Positions 8,039-16,591 of a stretch of 64,000 nt of DNA are shown in pieces (the first letter of the stretch is position 1; each line of letters opens with the position of its first letter). The translations under genes were made by a program, and so were the position numbers. Source of the stretch: Streptomyces albipurpureus (lineage in GTDB: Bacteria > Actinomycetota > Actinomycetes > Streptomycetales > Streptomycetaceae); contig NZ_JAMQAW010000032.1 of assembly GCF_023701525.1 (NCBI RefSeq), forward strand, positions 20,245 through 84,244, given 5' to 3'. Under the pieces are notes generated by a model. That model had not been told where the DNA came from, made no database searches, and worked only from the letters and a program-made list of their open reading frames with translations.

Positions 8039-8926
8039 TTAGCCGCCCGACTCGCCCGCATGTGGGCTCAAGACACCCGTCCCCACCAGGATGAACAGGC
8101 AAATTCCCAGGATCAGGCGGTAGATCACGAACGGCATGAAGCTTTTTGTAGTGATGAACCTCATGAACCATGCGATCACCGCATAGCCGACGACGAAGGC
8201 AATGACTGTCGCAAAAATGGTGGGACCCCAGGAGACATGGCCTTCGCCCGCGTCTTTGAGTTCATACGCACCCGAGGCCAGCACCGCCGGAATGGCGAGG
8301 AGGAATGAGTACCGGGCCGCGGCTTCCCGGGTGTATCCCATCAGCAACCCGCCGCTGATCGTGGCGCCTGACCGGGAGACCCCGGGGATCAGGGCCATGG
8401 CCTGGCAGCAGCCGTAGATCAGGCCGTCCCTGACGTTGAGCTCCTTCAGGGTTTTCCGCTGCTTGACGGCTCGATGCCGGCCACCCCCGTCATCGTGGGG
8501 AGTCTCATCGCGGGCGGCGATGCGATCCGCGATCCCGAGCACGATGCCCATGACGATCAGAGTGGTCGCGATGAGGCGCAGGTCACGGAACGGGCCCTCG
8601 ATCTGGTCCTTGAGGGTGATTCCGAGCACACCGATCGGAATTGATCCGATGATCACCAGCCAGCCCATTTGAGCATCGTGGTCCGTACGCATTTCCTTGT
8701 CCGTCAGTGAGCGGAACCAGGCCGTGACGATTCTGGCGATGTCCTCGCGGAAATAGATCAGGACGGCCGTTTCGGTACCAATCTGGGTGATCGCGGTGAA
8801 CGCGGCGCCCGGGTCCTGCCAACCGGCGAATGCGGCGGTCAACCGCAAATGCGCGCTGGAGGAGATGGGTAGGAATTCGGTCAGCCCCTGAACAAGTCCA
8901 AGGATGAAGGATTCAAACCACGACAT
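8039..8926 (-). CDS. uppP: Undecaprenyl-diphosphate phosphatase (BacA/UppP)
   Basis: Integral membrane enzyme that recycles the peptidoglycan lipid carrier by removing one phosphate from undecaprenyl diphosphate; overproduction gives bacitracin resistance in other bacteria. About 295 residues, several membrane helices. The family motifs are intact: the first re-entrant segment VQGLTEFLPISSSAHL with its catalytic Glu and Ser, and the second, PGVSRSGATISGG. The ATG at 8926 gives the family-like start MSWFESF; a GTG five codons upstream (8941) is equally open and neither has a clear ribosome site. A charged loop rich in Asp, Gly and Arg (about residues 150-175) is inserted between helices. Confidence 0.95.
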   Translation of the reverse strand: MSWFESFILGLVQGLTEFLPISSSAHLRLTAAFAGWQDPGAAFTAITQIGTETAVLIYFREDIARIVTAWFRSLTDKEMRTDHDAQMGWLVIIGSIPIGVLGITLKDQIEGPFRDLRLIATTLIVMGIVLGIADRIAARDETPHDDGGGRHRAVKQRKTLKELNVRDGLIYGCCQAMALIPGVSRSGATISGGLLMGYTREAAARYSFLLAIPAVLASGAYELKDAGEGHVSWGPTIFATVIAFVVGYAVIAWFMRFITTKSFMPFVIYRLILGICLFILVGTGVLSPHAGESGG

Positions 8927-9136
8927 GGAAAACTGAGCCACCCAAGAGAATGATCCCGATCATGTGCCGGACGTGGGAAGACTAGCGTTCCAAGGTGAAC
9001 GATCAGTGACGTGAACAGGAGCGTTTGATGGGATCTCCTGTTTGGGTCGCCATCGGACCGAGTGAGATCAGCCAGCGATCCTCAGCACGGCTTGTGCCCC
9101 TGGGGCGGTCCGGTGACCCGGTGCTCCCCGTGTCTG

Positions 9137-9841
9137 TCACCCGTGCCGCAGGCTGTGGCGTTTGCGCCAGGCGACCGCGCCCGCGACCAGCCCGGTCACC
9201 ACGATGAAGCCCATCGCGACCAGGAACGCCGGAGAGGTCGGCGACCCCGCCCGACTGCCCGCGACCACATAGGCGGCCGTGTTGGGGATTGAGCCCAGAG
9301 CGGTGGCCAGCAGGAAGGGCGTGTAACCCATACGGGAAATGGCCGCGCAGTAATTGGCGGCGGCGAACGGGATACCGGGGAAGAGCCGTATCGCCAGCAT
9401 CGATCGGAATCCGTGTCTGCTGAGCTGGGAGTCCGCCGTCCGCATCACTCGACCCCGAAGGAGCGGGCGGAGCGCCTCCTGGCCGAGGAGCCGCCCCAAC
9501 GCGAAGGCGATGCCCGCACCGAGGACCGTCCCCGCGAGCGCCGAAACCAATCCGGCCTGTGATCCGAAGAGTGCGCCCGCCGCCAGATTGAGCAGCGGAC
9601 GCGGCACGAAGGCCGCCGTGCACGCACCGTAGGCAAGCGCGTACAGCACCACGGCCGCCGCCCCGCCCAGCTGCGCGGGCCACCCGTCCGAGAGCAGTCT
9701 CTGCGGCTCGTACAGCAGCACCAGCGCCCCGGCCGAAGCCAACATGAGCACCAGAAGGGACAGCCGTGACCAAGGCGAGAAGAGCACTCGCGCACAGCGG
9801 ATTGCGAGACCTGAGGAAGGCGCGGGGACGGGCTCGAACAT
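9137..9841 (-). CDS. TVP38/TMEM64-family membrane protein (VTT domain)
   Basis: 234 residues with five or six hydrophobic segments. The VTT/DedA-like core is visible as VPRPLLNLAAGALFG, GTVLGAGIAFALGRLLG and RLFPGIPFAAANYCAA, including the typical F/RLxPxxPF motif. Family members are thought to act in lipid or small-molecule movement across the membrane; the substrate here is unknown. It lies between uppP (same strand, gap about 210 bp) and the divergent AlkD-like gene 50 bp away. ATG 9841 is the only start upstream of the first helix. Confidence 0.88.
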   Translation of the reverse strand: MFEPVPAPSSGLAIRCARVLFSPWSRLSLLVLMLASAGALVLLYEPQRLLSDGWPAQLGGAAAVVLYALAYGACTAAFVPRPLLNLAAGALFGSQAGLVSALAGTVLGAGIAFALGRLLGQEALRPLLRGRVMRTADSQLSRHGFRSMLAIRLFPGIPFAAANYCAAISRMGYTPFLLATALGSIPNTAAYVVAGSRAGSPTSPAFLVAMGFIVVTGLVAGAVAWRKRHSLRHG

Positions 9842-9890
9842 CCGGGGAGACTAACCGACATCGGGATATGATCGCCGTAATGTGTGCCTC

Positions 9891-10604
9891 ATGACGCGTG
9901 GCCAACAGACCCCAGCCGTACTCCACAGCACACTGGCCGACACGGTCCTGGAGCGGCTGACCACGGTCTTCCCGACCGGGGCCGAACCCGTTCGGGCAGT
10001 CGAAGCCGCCGCCTATATGAAGGGGATCGCCCCCTTCCTCGGCATCCGCACGCCCGATCGCCGAGCCCTGTCCCGTACGGTGCTTGAGGGGCTGCCCCGG
10101 CCGGAGGAGAAGGACTGCACGGCCATCGCGGTGCGTTGTTGGCAACTGCCCGAGCGGGAGTACCACTACTTCGCCGCCGACTACCTTCGGCGCTATGCGG
10201 GTCGCTGCTCAGCTGACTTCCTCGCCACCGCACGCTGGCTGGTGAGCACCCACTCCTGGTGGGACACCGTCGACGCGCTCGCAGCGCACACCGTTGGGCC
10301 CCTGGTGGCCGCGCATCCCGCGCTGACCCGCGACATGGACCGATGGATCGAGGACGACGACCTCTGGGTGGCGCGCACCGCCCTGCTGCATCAACTGCGG
10401 TACAAGCAGGCCACCGACAGCGAACGGCTCTTCCGCTACTGCCTGCGGCGCGCCGACCACCCTGACTTCTTCATCCGCAAGGCAATCGGTTGGAGCCTAC
10501 GGGAGTACGCCAAGACCGATCCGACGGCGGTCAGCGCCTTTGTCGCATCGGCCCGGGACCGACTCTCCCCGCTCTCGGCGCGCGAGGCGCTGAAGAACCT
10601 CTGA
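9891..10604 (+). CDS. AlkD-like DNA alkylation repair protein
   Basis: 237 residues made of HEAT-like helical repeats, matching the AlkD family of DNA glycosylases that excise N3- and N7-alkylpurines without base flipping. Recognisable blocks are FLGIRTPDRRAL (residues about 47-58), THSWWDTVDALAAHTVG (about 118-134, with the conserved Trp-Asp that contributes to catalysis), and FIRKAIGWSLREYAKTDP near the C-terminus. A GTG at 9882 is an alternative start three codons upstream; neither start has an obvious ribosome site. It stands alone and adds to the repair genes of this window. Confidence 0.92.
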   Translation: MTRGQQTPAVLHSTLADTVLERLTTVFPTGAEPVRAVEAAAYMKGIAPFLGIRTPDRRALSRTVLEGLPRPEEKDCTAIAVRCWQLPEREYHYFAADYLRRYAGRCSADFLATARWLVSTHSWWDTVDALAAHTVGPLVAAHPALTRDMDRWIEDDDLWVARTALLHQLRYKQATDSERLFRYCLRRADHPDFFIRKAIGWSLREYAKTDPTAVSAFVASARDRLSPLSAREALKNL

Positions 10605-10694
10605 CCGCCACACCCGGGGTGGTGTGCCAGCGCCGAACTCCCCCAGCGGGAAAACCATTCGACGTGCTCGGCCGCCCTCGGCAATGATCGCTGC

Positions 10695-10847
10695 ATGTTC
10701 CGGTACGCCTTCCTCGCCGCGCAGTCCGCTCCGGCGGACGCGAAGCCGAAGGCTGCCGACTTCCTCCCGGTGGTCGAAGCCACCGCCGCTGCCGCAGCAG
10801 CTGATGCCACGGCCCTCTGCGCCCCGCTCGACGGCGCACGACGCTGA
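10695..10847 (+). CDS. Possible 50-residue alanine-rich peptide
   Basis: A frame beginning MFRYAFLAAQSAPADAKPK and ending LCAPLDGARR lies in the 343-bp gap before the EF-Tu gene. It keeps GC-rich third positions but has no ribosome site, and the alanine-rich composition is what random GC-rich DNA can give. It could be a leader peptide for the EF-Tu gene or chance. Nothing else is evident in 10605-10947. Confidence 0.25.
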   Translation: MFRYAFLAAQSAPADAKPKAADFLPVVEATAAAAAADATALCAPLDGARR

Positions 10848-10947
10848 CCCTTCCCGGATCGTCCGGCGGACCCCGCAGGGGGAGGGTCGGCAGGCCGATG
10901 GGGTCCACTTCACACCACCGCACTGTGCATCCGAGGAAGAACCAGCC

Positions 10948-12126
10948 ATGTCCAAGACGGCGTACGTACGCACCAAGCCGCATCTCAACATCGGCACGAT
11001 GGGCCATGTCGACCACGGCAAGACCACCCTGACCGCCGCCATCACCAAGGTCCTCAGCGACCGCGGAACCGGCACCTTCGTGCCCTTCGACCGCATCGAC
11101 AAGGCGCCCGAGGAGGCGCAGCGCGGGATCACCATCAACATCGCGCACGTGGAGTACGAGACCGACACCCGGCACTACGCCCATGTCGACATGCCAGGAC
11201 ACGCGGACTACGTCAAGAACATGGTCACCGGGGCCGCTCAGTTGGACGGCGCGATTCTGGTGGTCTCCGCCCTCGACGGAGTGATGCCCCAGACGGCCGA
11301 ACACGTCCTGCTCGCCCGTCAGGTGGGTGTGGACCATGTGGTCGTCGCGATCAACAAGGCCGACGCGGGCGACGATGAGCTGACCGACCTGGTCGAGTTG
11401 GAGGTCCGCGAGTTGCTCACCGCGCATGGGTACGGCGGTGACGCGGCTCCGGTCGTCCGGGTCTCCGGGCTCAGGGCCCTGGAAGGCGACCCCCGCTGGA
11501 CCGCCGCCATCGAGGCGCTGCTCGACGCCGTCGACACCTATGTGCCGACGCCGGTCCGCTATACCGACGCGCCGTTCCTGCTGTCGGTGGAGAACGTGCT
11601 CACCATCACCGGGCGCGGGACCGTCGTCACCGGGGCCATCGAGCGCGGCACGATCCGGGTCCAGGACCGGGTCGAGCTCCTGGGCGCGGACTCGGGGCCG
11701 CGGACCACCGTGGTCACCGGTCTGGAGACCTTCGGCAAGCCGATGGAGTACGCGGAGGCCGGCGACAGCGTGGCGCTACTGCTCCGCGGGCTCCCGCGGG
11801 ACGGGGTCCGGCGCGGACATGTGGTCGCCGCACCGGGCAGCGTGGTGCCAAGGACCCGCTTCACCGCGCAGGTGTATGTCCTCTCCAGCCGTGAAGGAGG
11901 ACGTACCACCCCGGTCTCCACCGGGTACCGGCCGCAGTTCTACATCCGTACCGCGGATGTCGTGGGGGACGTTGACCTGGGTGAGCAGGCGGTTGCGCGG
12001 CCCGGCGACCAGGTCGCGGTGACGGTCGAGCTCGGCCGCGCCGTTCCCCTGGAGCCAGGGCTCGGCTTCGCGATCCGTGAAGGCGGACGCACGGTCGGCG
12101 CCGGCACCATCACCGAGGTGCTCTGA
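10948..12126 (+). CDS. tuf3: Divergent elongation factor Tu (EF-Tu3 type)
   Basis: 392 residues, full length. GTP-binding motifs are GHVDHGKT (19-26), DMPGH (81-85, normally DCPGH) and NKAD (136-139, normally NKCD); switch I RGITIN is intact. Domain 2 has TGRGTVVTGAIERG and domain 3 ends FAIREGGRTVGAGTITEVL. Sequence drift and a different context from the str operon point to the tuf3 paralogue known in some streptomycetes rather than the main tuf1. Residue Ala276 sits where E. coli EF-Tu has Gly275, a position where substitution gives GE2270A resistance, while positions equivalent to Gln124, Gly316 and Ala375 (kirromycin) are unchanged. It probably delivers aminoacyl-tRNA under special conditions. 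ATG 10948 was chosen by homology; a longer open frame upstream is not family-like. Confidence 0.93.
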   Translation: MSKTAYVRTKPHLNIGTMGHVDHGKTTLTAAITKVLSDRGTGTFVPFDRIDKAPEEAQRGITINIAHVEYETDTRHYAHVDMPGHADYVKNMVTGAAQLDGAILVVSALDGVMPQTAEHVLLARQVGVDHVVVAINKADAGDDELTDLVELEVRELLTAHGYGGDAAPVVRVSGLRALEGDPRWTAAIEALLDAVDTYVPTPVRYTDAPFLLSVENVLTITGRGTVVTGAIERGTIRVQDRVELLGADSGPRTTVVTGLETFGKPMEYAEAGDSVALLLRGLPRDGVRRGHVVAAPGSVVPRTRFTAQVYVLSSREGGRTTPVSTGYRPQFYIRTADVVGDVDLGEQAVARPGDQVAVTVELGRAVPLEPGLGFAIREGGRTVGAGTITEVL

Positions 12127-12241
12127 GCGAGCTGCGCAAAACCCCTGGGCGGGCCACGAGAACGCCCGGCCTGGGGGCCCGCATGCCGGTGTGCCCGTCC
12201 CCGCGGGCGGCGGGCACACCGGCACGACGCACAATGGAGCG

Positions 12242-13087
12242 GTGGACGAATCCGTACCCGTGACCCGAACTGTGGACCACGGCACCGCCAAACTGATGCC
12301 CGACATCGACCGGGCCCGTGCCTGGCTGCTGACCGTCGACGGCGCCCCCCAGTCATACGTCGACCTGGACGAGCCGGCCCACCTGGAGTTCGAGTACACC
12401 CGGCGCTTCGCCCATCTCATCGACAGCATCGCCCCCGAGCGCACCCCGATCGAGGTGCTGCACCTCGGCGGGGGCGCGCTGACCCTGCCCAGGTACACAG
12501 CCGCCACCCGGCCCGGTTCCCGCCAGCAGGTCGTCGAATGGGACCGTGGACTGCTCGCCCTGGTGCGGGAGTGTCTGCCCCTACCCGCTGACGCGGGCAT
12601 CGAGGTACATGCCGCCGATGCCCGGGAGTGGATCGCGGCGGCTCCCACCCACAGCACGGACCTGATCATCGCCGATGTCTTCGGCGGCTCCCGGGTTCCC
12701 GGTCACCTCACATCGGTGGAGTACGCGCGGGCTGTCTCCCGTGTGCTGCGGCCCGGTGGCGTCTACGCGGCCAATCTCGCCGACAGCGCGCCCTTCGCCT
12801 TCCTCGGCCGCCAGCTCGCCACCTTCGGCACCGTCTTCGACCAACTCGCGGTGATCGCCGAACCCGCGGTGCTGCGTGGACGCCGTTTCGGCAATGTCCT
12901 CCTCCTCGCCTCCGAGGCTCCGCTGGACATCGCCGCCCTCGCCCGCCGCACTGCTGCCGACCCCTTTCCCGCCCGTGTCGAGCACGGCAGCGGGCTGGCA
13001 CGGCTCATCGGGGCCGCGGAGCCCGTCCGGGATCACGATGCCCAGCCATCACCCCAGCCGCCCGACGGGGCCTTCGGTATCGGTTGA
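12242..13087 (+). CDS. Spermidine-synthase-like methyltransferase-fold protein
   Basis: 281 residues with a Rossmann-like SAM/decarboxylated-SAM domain: VLHLGGGALTLPRYTA (about 75-90), acidic VVEWDRGLL (about 100), VHAADAREWI and DLIIADVFGG (about 140-150), all typical of the SpeE/spermidine-synthase fold. It lacks the clean polyamine-binding signature, so transfer of an aminopropyl or methyl group to another acceptor is possible. GTG 12242 has a short-spaced GGAG at 12236-12239; a second GTG at 12260 is the alternative. The frame starts about 115 bp after tuf3 and may be cotranscribed. Its 3' end overlaps the convergent MFS gene by 39 bp. Confidence 0.82.
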   Translation: MDESVPVTRTVDHGTAKLMPDIDRARAWLLTVDGAPQSYVDLDEPAHLEFEYTRRFAHLIDSIAPERTPIEVLHLGGGALTLPRYTAATRPGSRQQVVEWDRGLLALVRECLPLPADAGIEVHAADAREWIAAAPTHSTDLIIADVFGGSRVPGHLTSVEYARAVSRVLRPGGVYAANLADSAPFAFLGRQLATFGTVFDQLAVIAEPAVLRGRRFGNVLLLASEAPLDIAALARRTAADPFPARVEHGSGLARLIGAAEPVRDHDAQPSPQPPDGAFGIG

Positions 13088-14377
13088 CTCCCTGATCGGC
13101 TCAGCCCCGGCGACATCCCTGGAACGTATGGTCAGATTTCGCACATCGGGCACCAGCAACACCAGAGCCGTCACCAGTACCACCAACACGGAGCACCCCC
13201 ACAGGGCGTTGCTCCGCCCGAAGACGCTCTCCGCGGGGCCTGCCAGTGCGGTCGCCAGTGGCACCATCGCCACCGAACCGAACCAGTCGTACGAAGAGAC
13301 CCGCGAGAACTTGTCCTCCGGGATCTCCTGATGGAGCGCCATCATCCAGGCGACACCGAACACCTCGATGGCGATGCCGCTCACGAACATCACCGCCATC
13401 AACCCCTCGACCTCCAGGGGCACGGCGAGCGCGGCGGAGGGCGCCGCGAGGGGGAAGACGCACAACGATCCGGCGAGCAGTATCCGTCGCGGCTTCCACC
13501 GCATCATCAACACCGCACCGAAGATCGTCCCCACCCCGAACGCGGCGAGCGCCAGGCCCCAGGGCGCTGCTCCGCCCAGTTCATCCCGGGCGACCAAGGG
13601 GCCGTACACCCCCTCCGCGGCCGCGACCACCGCCACGACCACCGAGAACTGCGCCACGATGGCCCAGAGCCACGGTCTGGTGCGGACCTCCTGCCAGCCC
13701 TCCCGCATATCGGCCAGCAACCCGCCGCCGGGTTCGCGTGGACGTATGTGGCTGACGTCGAGAAAGGCACGGAGGGCACCCGCCAGCGCGAAGGCCGCCG
13801 CGTCGACGGCGAGCACCCAGCCGGGGCCGATGGCGGCGATCATGGCGCCGCCGATGGCGGCACCCCCGATGGCCGCGCCGTGCATGGCCATCCGGAAGAA
13901 GGCGAAGGCCCTGCTCGCCTGCGATCCGCTGACGCTGGACAGCAGCATGCCCTCGGCCGCCGGATTGAAGAAGGCGTGGCCGGTCCCGCCGAGCGCGGAC
14001 AGCACCATCATCTGCCACAGCTGGGCTTCGCCCCCGAGTACCAACAGGGCGAAGGCCGCCTGCGATACGCAGTTGAGCGCGTTGGCCGCGACCATCACCC
14101 GGTGCCGGGGCAGTCGGTCCGCGATCGCGCCGCCGACCAAGAGGAAGAGTACGAGGGCGATGGTGCGGGCCGCCGCGACCAGGCCCACCTCTCCCGCGTC
14201 ACCGCCGGTCTCCATCACGGCGAACGCCGCCGCGATCATTGCTCCGTGGCTGCCCAGGTTGGCAATGACCGCGGCGACGGTCAGCAGGGTGTAGTTGCGT
14301 CCGGCCCATGCGGGTCTGCGGACACGGCGGGTGTGGGGGGAGGCAGAGGTCACCTGTGGACTATCCCGGTTGCCCAT
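13049..14377 (-). CDS. MFS transporter
   Basis: About 442 residues with 10-12 hydrophobic helices in the MFS arrangement. The cytoplasmic loop between helices 2 and 3 reads GGAIADRLPRHRVMV, a good match to the GxxxDRxGRR signature, and helix 5 is glycine-rich (GAAIGGAAIGGAMIAA). The pattern resembles the macrolide-efflux (MefA-like) drug-exporter subgroup. I place the start at ATG 14377; a GTG at about 14353 is also possible, and no strong ribosome site separates them. The gene is convergent with the spermidine-synthase-like gene, with overlapping 3' ends, so the two may interfere transcriptionally. Confidence 0.9.
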   Translation of the reverse strand: MGNRDSPQVTSASPHTRRVRRPAWAGRNYTLLTVAAVIANLGSHGAMIAAAFAVMETGGDAGEVGLVAAARTIALVLFLLVGGAIADRLPRHRVMVAANALNCVSQAAFALLVLGGEAQLWQMMVLSALGGTGHAFFNPAAEGMLLSSVSGSQASRAFAFFRMAMHGAAIGGAAIGGAMIAAIGPGWVLAVDAAAFALAGALRAFLDVSHIRPREPGGGLLADMREGWQEVRTRPWLWAIVAQFSVVVAVVAAAEGVYGPLVARDELGGAAPWGLALAAFGVGTIFGAVLMMRWKPRRILLAGSLCVFPLAAPSAALAVPLEVEGLMAVMFVSGIAIEVFGVAWMMALHQEIPEDKFSRVSSYDWFGSVAMVPLATALAGPAESVFGRSNALWGCSVLVVLVTALVLLVPDVRNLTIRSRDVAGAEPIRESTDTEGPVGRLG

Positions 14378-14424
14378 CGCACTGCCAAACGAAATAAAAT
14401 GGACAGGAGTCCCAAACTCGCCGG

Positions 14425-15444
14425 TCAGCCGGCCGAAGTGGCCGCCAATCGGACCGTGCTCAGGATCTGTTGGATGGTGGCCTCCGGGATTTCGTCCGGA
14501 TTGCCCTTGGTGCCGTAGAAGACCCAGGACTTGAAGTCGCCCTTGTCGTCCTTGAAGGAGAAGGCGATCGACTTGCCGTCGGTGTCGCAGCGGGTCCGCT
14601 TCTTCACCCCGACCGCGGTGGCCGTCGACACACTGCCGACCAGCCCGGACTTGGTGGTGTACGGCTTGGACTTCTCCACCTTGACCGTGCCCTTGGGCTC
14701 CAACTGCGCATAGGCGGCCCACACCCAGTTGCCCGCTTCGTTCAACGCGGCGGTCTGGCTGTCCTTGGCGCCCTTGCCGCCCTTGGTGCCCGCGGTGCCC
14801 AGGCTCCAGTCCTCGGCCCTGCCGTCCTTGTCGGAGTCGACGGAGCACCACTTGCTCTTGTAGCGGCCCGGGGCCGACATGACGACCAGGGGTGTGCCAT
14901 CACCCTTCTTCTTGTCCTCAAAGCCGGTACTGACGCCCGAGCCGACGAGTTCCCAGGTCGGCGGCACATCGAACTGGGTGCCGTGCTTGGGGTTGGTGAC
15001 GACCTTCCAGCCGGCGATGGTCGGTTTCGCGTCCTCGCCGCCGCGGGGGTTCTCCACCGCGGTGGACGGTGCCGCCGTCGGCTGCGCCGGTGACGCCGGC
15101 GGTGCCGATGAGGCAGCAGGCCCGTCCTTGCCCTGCTCGGAACCCTCTCCGTCGTCCCGGAAGACGACCACACCCGTGATCACCGCTGTGGCGACGACGG
15201 CCGTCGCGGCAACGATGGCGACGATCGTGGTGCGCTTCTTGTTGTCCTGGCCCCCCTGCGGGGGCTGCGGTCCGCCGGGCGGCTGTCCCGGCACGGCGTA
15301 CTGCGGCACCGTTGGCTGCTGGTACGGATTGGGCTGCTGATATCCCGGCTGCTGATAGGGATTCGGCTGTTGGTAACCCGGCTGTTGGTACGGGTTCGGC
15401 TGTTGCGGGTTCTCGCCCCCGGGCGGCTGCTGTCCTGGCCACAT
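14425..15444 (-). CDS. Membrane-anchored protein with Pro/Gln/Tyr repeat tail
   Basis: 339 residues. Residues about 10-45 form a cytoplasmic low-complexity tail with three near-perfect repeats of NPYQQPGYQQP. A single transmembrane helix follows, TTIVAIVAATAVVATAVITGVVV (in two runs around residues 72-95), then an acidic Ser/Pro linker and an extracellular domain of about 200 residues (GWKVVTNPKHGTQFDVP ... WVFYGTKGNPDEIPEATI) that resembles the C-terminal domain of several actinomycete anchored proteins. No enzymatic motif is visible. Cytoplasmic Pro/Gln/Tyr repeats followed by one helix are common in actinobacterial cell-envelope proteins. It is about 50 bp upstream of the MFS gene on the same strand and may be cotranscribed. 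Confidence 0.78.
   Translation of the reverse strand: MWPGQQPPGGENPQQPNPYQQPGYQQPNPYQQPGYQQPNPYQQPTVPQYAVPGQPPGGPQPPQGGQDNKKRTTIVAIVAATAVVATAVITGVVVFRDDGEGSEQGKDGPAASSAPPASPAQPTAAPSTAVENPRGGEDAKPTIAGWKVVTNPKHGTQFDVPPTWELVGSGVSTGFEDKKKGDGTPLVVMSAPGRYKSKWCSVDSDKDGRAEDWSLGTAGTKGGKGAKDSQTAALNEAGNWVWAAYAQLEPKGTVKVEKSKPYTTKSGLVGSVSTATAVGVKKRTRCDTDGKSIAFSFKDDKGDFKSWVFYGTKGNPDEIPEATIQQILSTVRLAATSAG
15310..15402 (-). repeat. Three 33-bp in-frame repeats encoding NPYQQPGYQQP
   Basis: Three tandem 33-bp units lie inside the N-terminal coding region of the membrane protein. Each codes for 11 residues, so copy-number change by slippage would keep the frame and lengthen or shorten the tail. Confidence 0.8.
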
Positions 15445-15536
15445 GGCTGGTAACCATAGGCGGGTCGCTCCTCTGCTGCCATACGGGTCCGTCTGGGGAT
15501 GGCCAATCGCCGCTACTCGTGAGTAACATCGTGGCC

Positions 15537-15989
15537 ATGAGTGCTGACCAGATGTCCGTCGGCGAGATGCTCGCCGCTACCGTTCCCATGGCCAGGACCC
15601 TCCGGTTGGAGTTCTTGGAAACCACCCCCGAGCGTGCCGTGGTGCGCCTGCCCGATCAGCCGGACTTCCACAACCATGTGGGCGGTCCGCACGCCGGTGC
15701 GATGTTCACCCTCGCGGAATCCGCGAGCGGAGCCATCGTGCTCGCGGCCTTCGGCGGGCAGCTCAGCCGGGCGGTACCGCTCGCGGTCCGGGCCGAGATC
15801 GGCTACCGGAAGCTGGCGATGGGGGAGGTCACGGCAACCGCCACCCTGGGCCGCCCGGTCGCCGAGGTGATCGCCGAACTCGACGGGGGCGCGCGCCCGG
15901 AGTTTCCGGTGCACATCGCGATCCAGCGCGCGGACGGCGCGGTGAGCGGCGAGATGACCATCGTATGGACCCTGCGCCCCCACTCCTGA
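15537..15989 (+). CDS. Hotdog-fold DUF4442-type protein
   Basis: 150 residues. The pattern of RLEFLETTPERAVVRLP, then HNHVGGPHAGAMFTLAESASG and VRAEIGYRKLAMGEVTATA matches the DUF4442/YiiD-C hotdog family, relatives of acyl-CoA thioesterases. The HxxGGPHAGA loop before the long hotdog helix is where thioesterases bind and attack the acyl-CoA thioester, so thioesterase-like activity is plausible though unproven. ATG 15537 was chosen over a longer upstream frame because homologous proteins begin near here; no strong ribosome site is visible. It is followed after 68 bp by the carbonic-anhydrase-like gene and may be cotranscribed with it. Confidence 0.82.
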   Translation: MSADQMSVGEMLAATVPMARTLRLEFLETTPERAVVRLPDQPDFHNHVGGPHAGAMFTLAESASGAIVLAAFGGQLSRAVPLAVRAEIGYRKLAMGEVTATATLGRPVAEVIAELDGGARPEFPVHIAIQRADGAVSGEMTIVWTLRPHS

Positions 15990-16057
15990 GAGCGGGTGAG
16001 CCACTGGATAGGCTGCTTGGTGTGCGCCGGCGAGGGGCGCCCTGGAAGGAGATCGCC

Positions 16058-16591
16058 GTGACGGCTGAGGCATGGATCGCGGGCGTGGGTGGCAAGGCCC
16101 CGAACATCGACCCGGCTGCCTTCACCGCACCCACCTCCGTGGTGATCGGCGATGTCACCATGGCGGCTGGGGCCAGCCTCTGGTACCACGCGGTGCTCCG
16201 CGCCGACCTGGGTCCGATAGTGATCGGCGCCGACTCCAACATCCAGGACAACTGCTCGGTCCATGTTGATCCAGGGCACCCGGTCACCGTCGGTGAGCGG
16301 GTTTCCGTCGGCCACAACGCCGTTCTCCATGGCTGCACCGTCGAGGACGGCGTACTCATCGGGATGGGGGCGACCGTCCTCAACGGCGCGCACATCGGTG
16401 CGGGGTCCCTCGTCGCGGCTCAGGCCCTCGTTCCCCAGGGGATGCAGATCCCGCCCGGCTCACTCGTCGCGGGTGTGCCCGCAAGGGTCAGACGCGAGTT
16501 GACTGAGGAGGAGCGGGCCGCCATCCAGACCAACGCCGCGGTCTATCTGGATCTGGCGAAGGAGCACCGCGGGGCGACCCGGCTGCACTGA
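16058..16591 (+). CDS. Gamma-class carbonic anhydrase family protein
   Basis: 177 residues forming a left-handed beta-helix of hexapeptide repeats (VVIGDV, VLRADL, IVIGAD, CTVEDG, AHIGAG). Metal-ligand histidines are visible in CSVHVDPGHP and VGHNAVLHGC, the three-His arrangement of the Cam/CamH and YrdA group, so zinc or iron binding is expected. It may hydrate CO2 or act as a related acyltransferase-like enzyme. GTG 16058 is fixed by GGAAGGAG at 16044-16051. It lies just downstream of the hotdog protein on the same strand. The C-terminal helix (LTEEERAAIQTNAAVYLDLA) is typical of the CamH type. Confidence 0.92.
   Translation: MTAEAWIAGVGGKAPNIDPAAFTAPTSVVIGDVTMAAGASLWYHAVLRADLGPIVIGADSNIQDNCSVHVDPGHPVTVGERVSVGHNAVLHGCTVEDGVLIGMGATVLNGAHIGAGSLVAAQALVPQGMQIPPGSLVAGVPARVRRELTEEERAAIQTNAAVYLDLAKEHRGATRLH

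Noticed and set aside
13246..14518. Long plus-strand open frames opposite the MFS gene
   Set aside because: They lie antisense to a clear membrane transporter, are extremely Pro/Arg/Gly-rich, have no ribosome site and no recognisable domain; GC-rich DNA gives such frames routinely.
15310..15402. A CRISPR array
   Set aside because: The units are contiguous, in frame and without spacers; they are coding repeats of a membrane protein.
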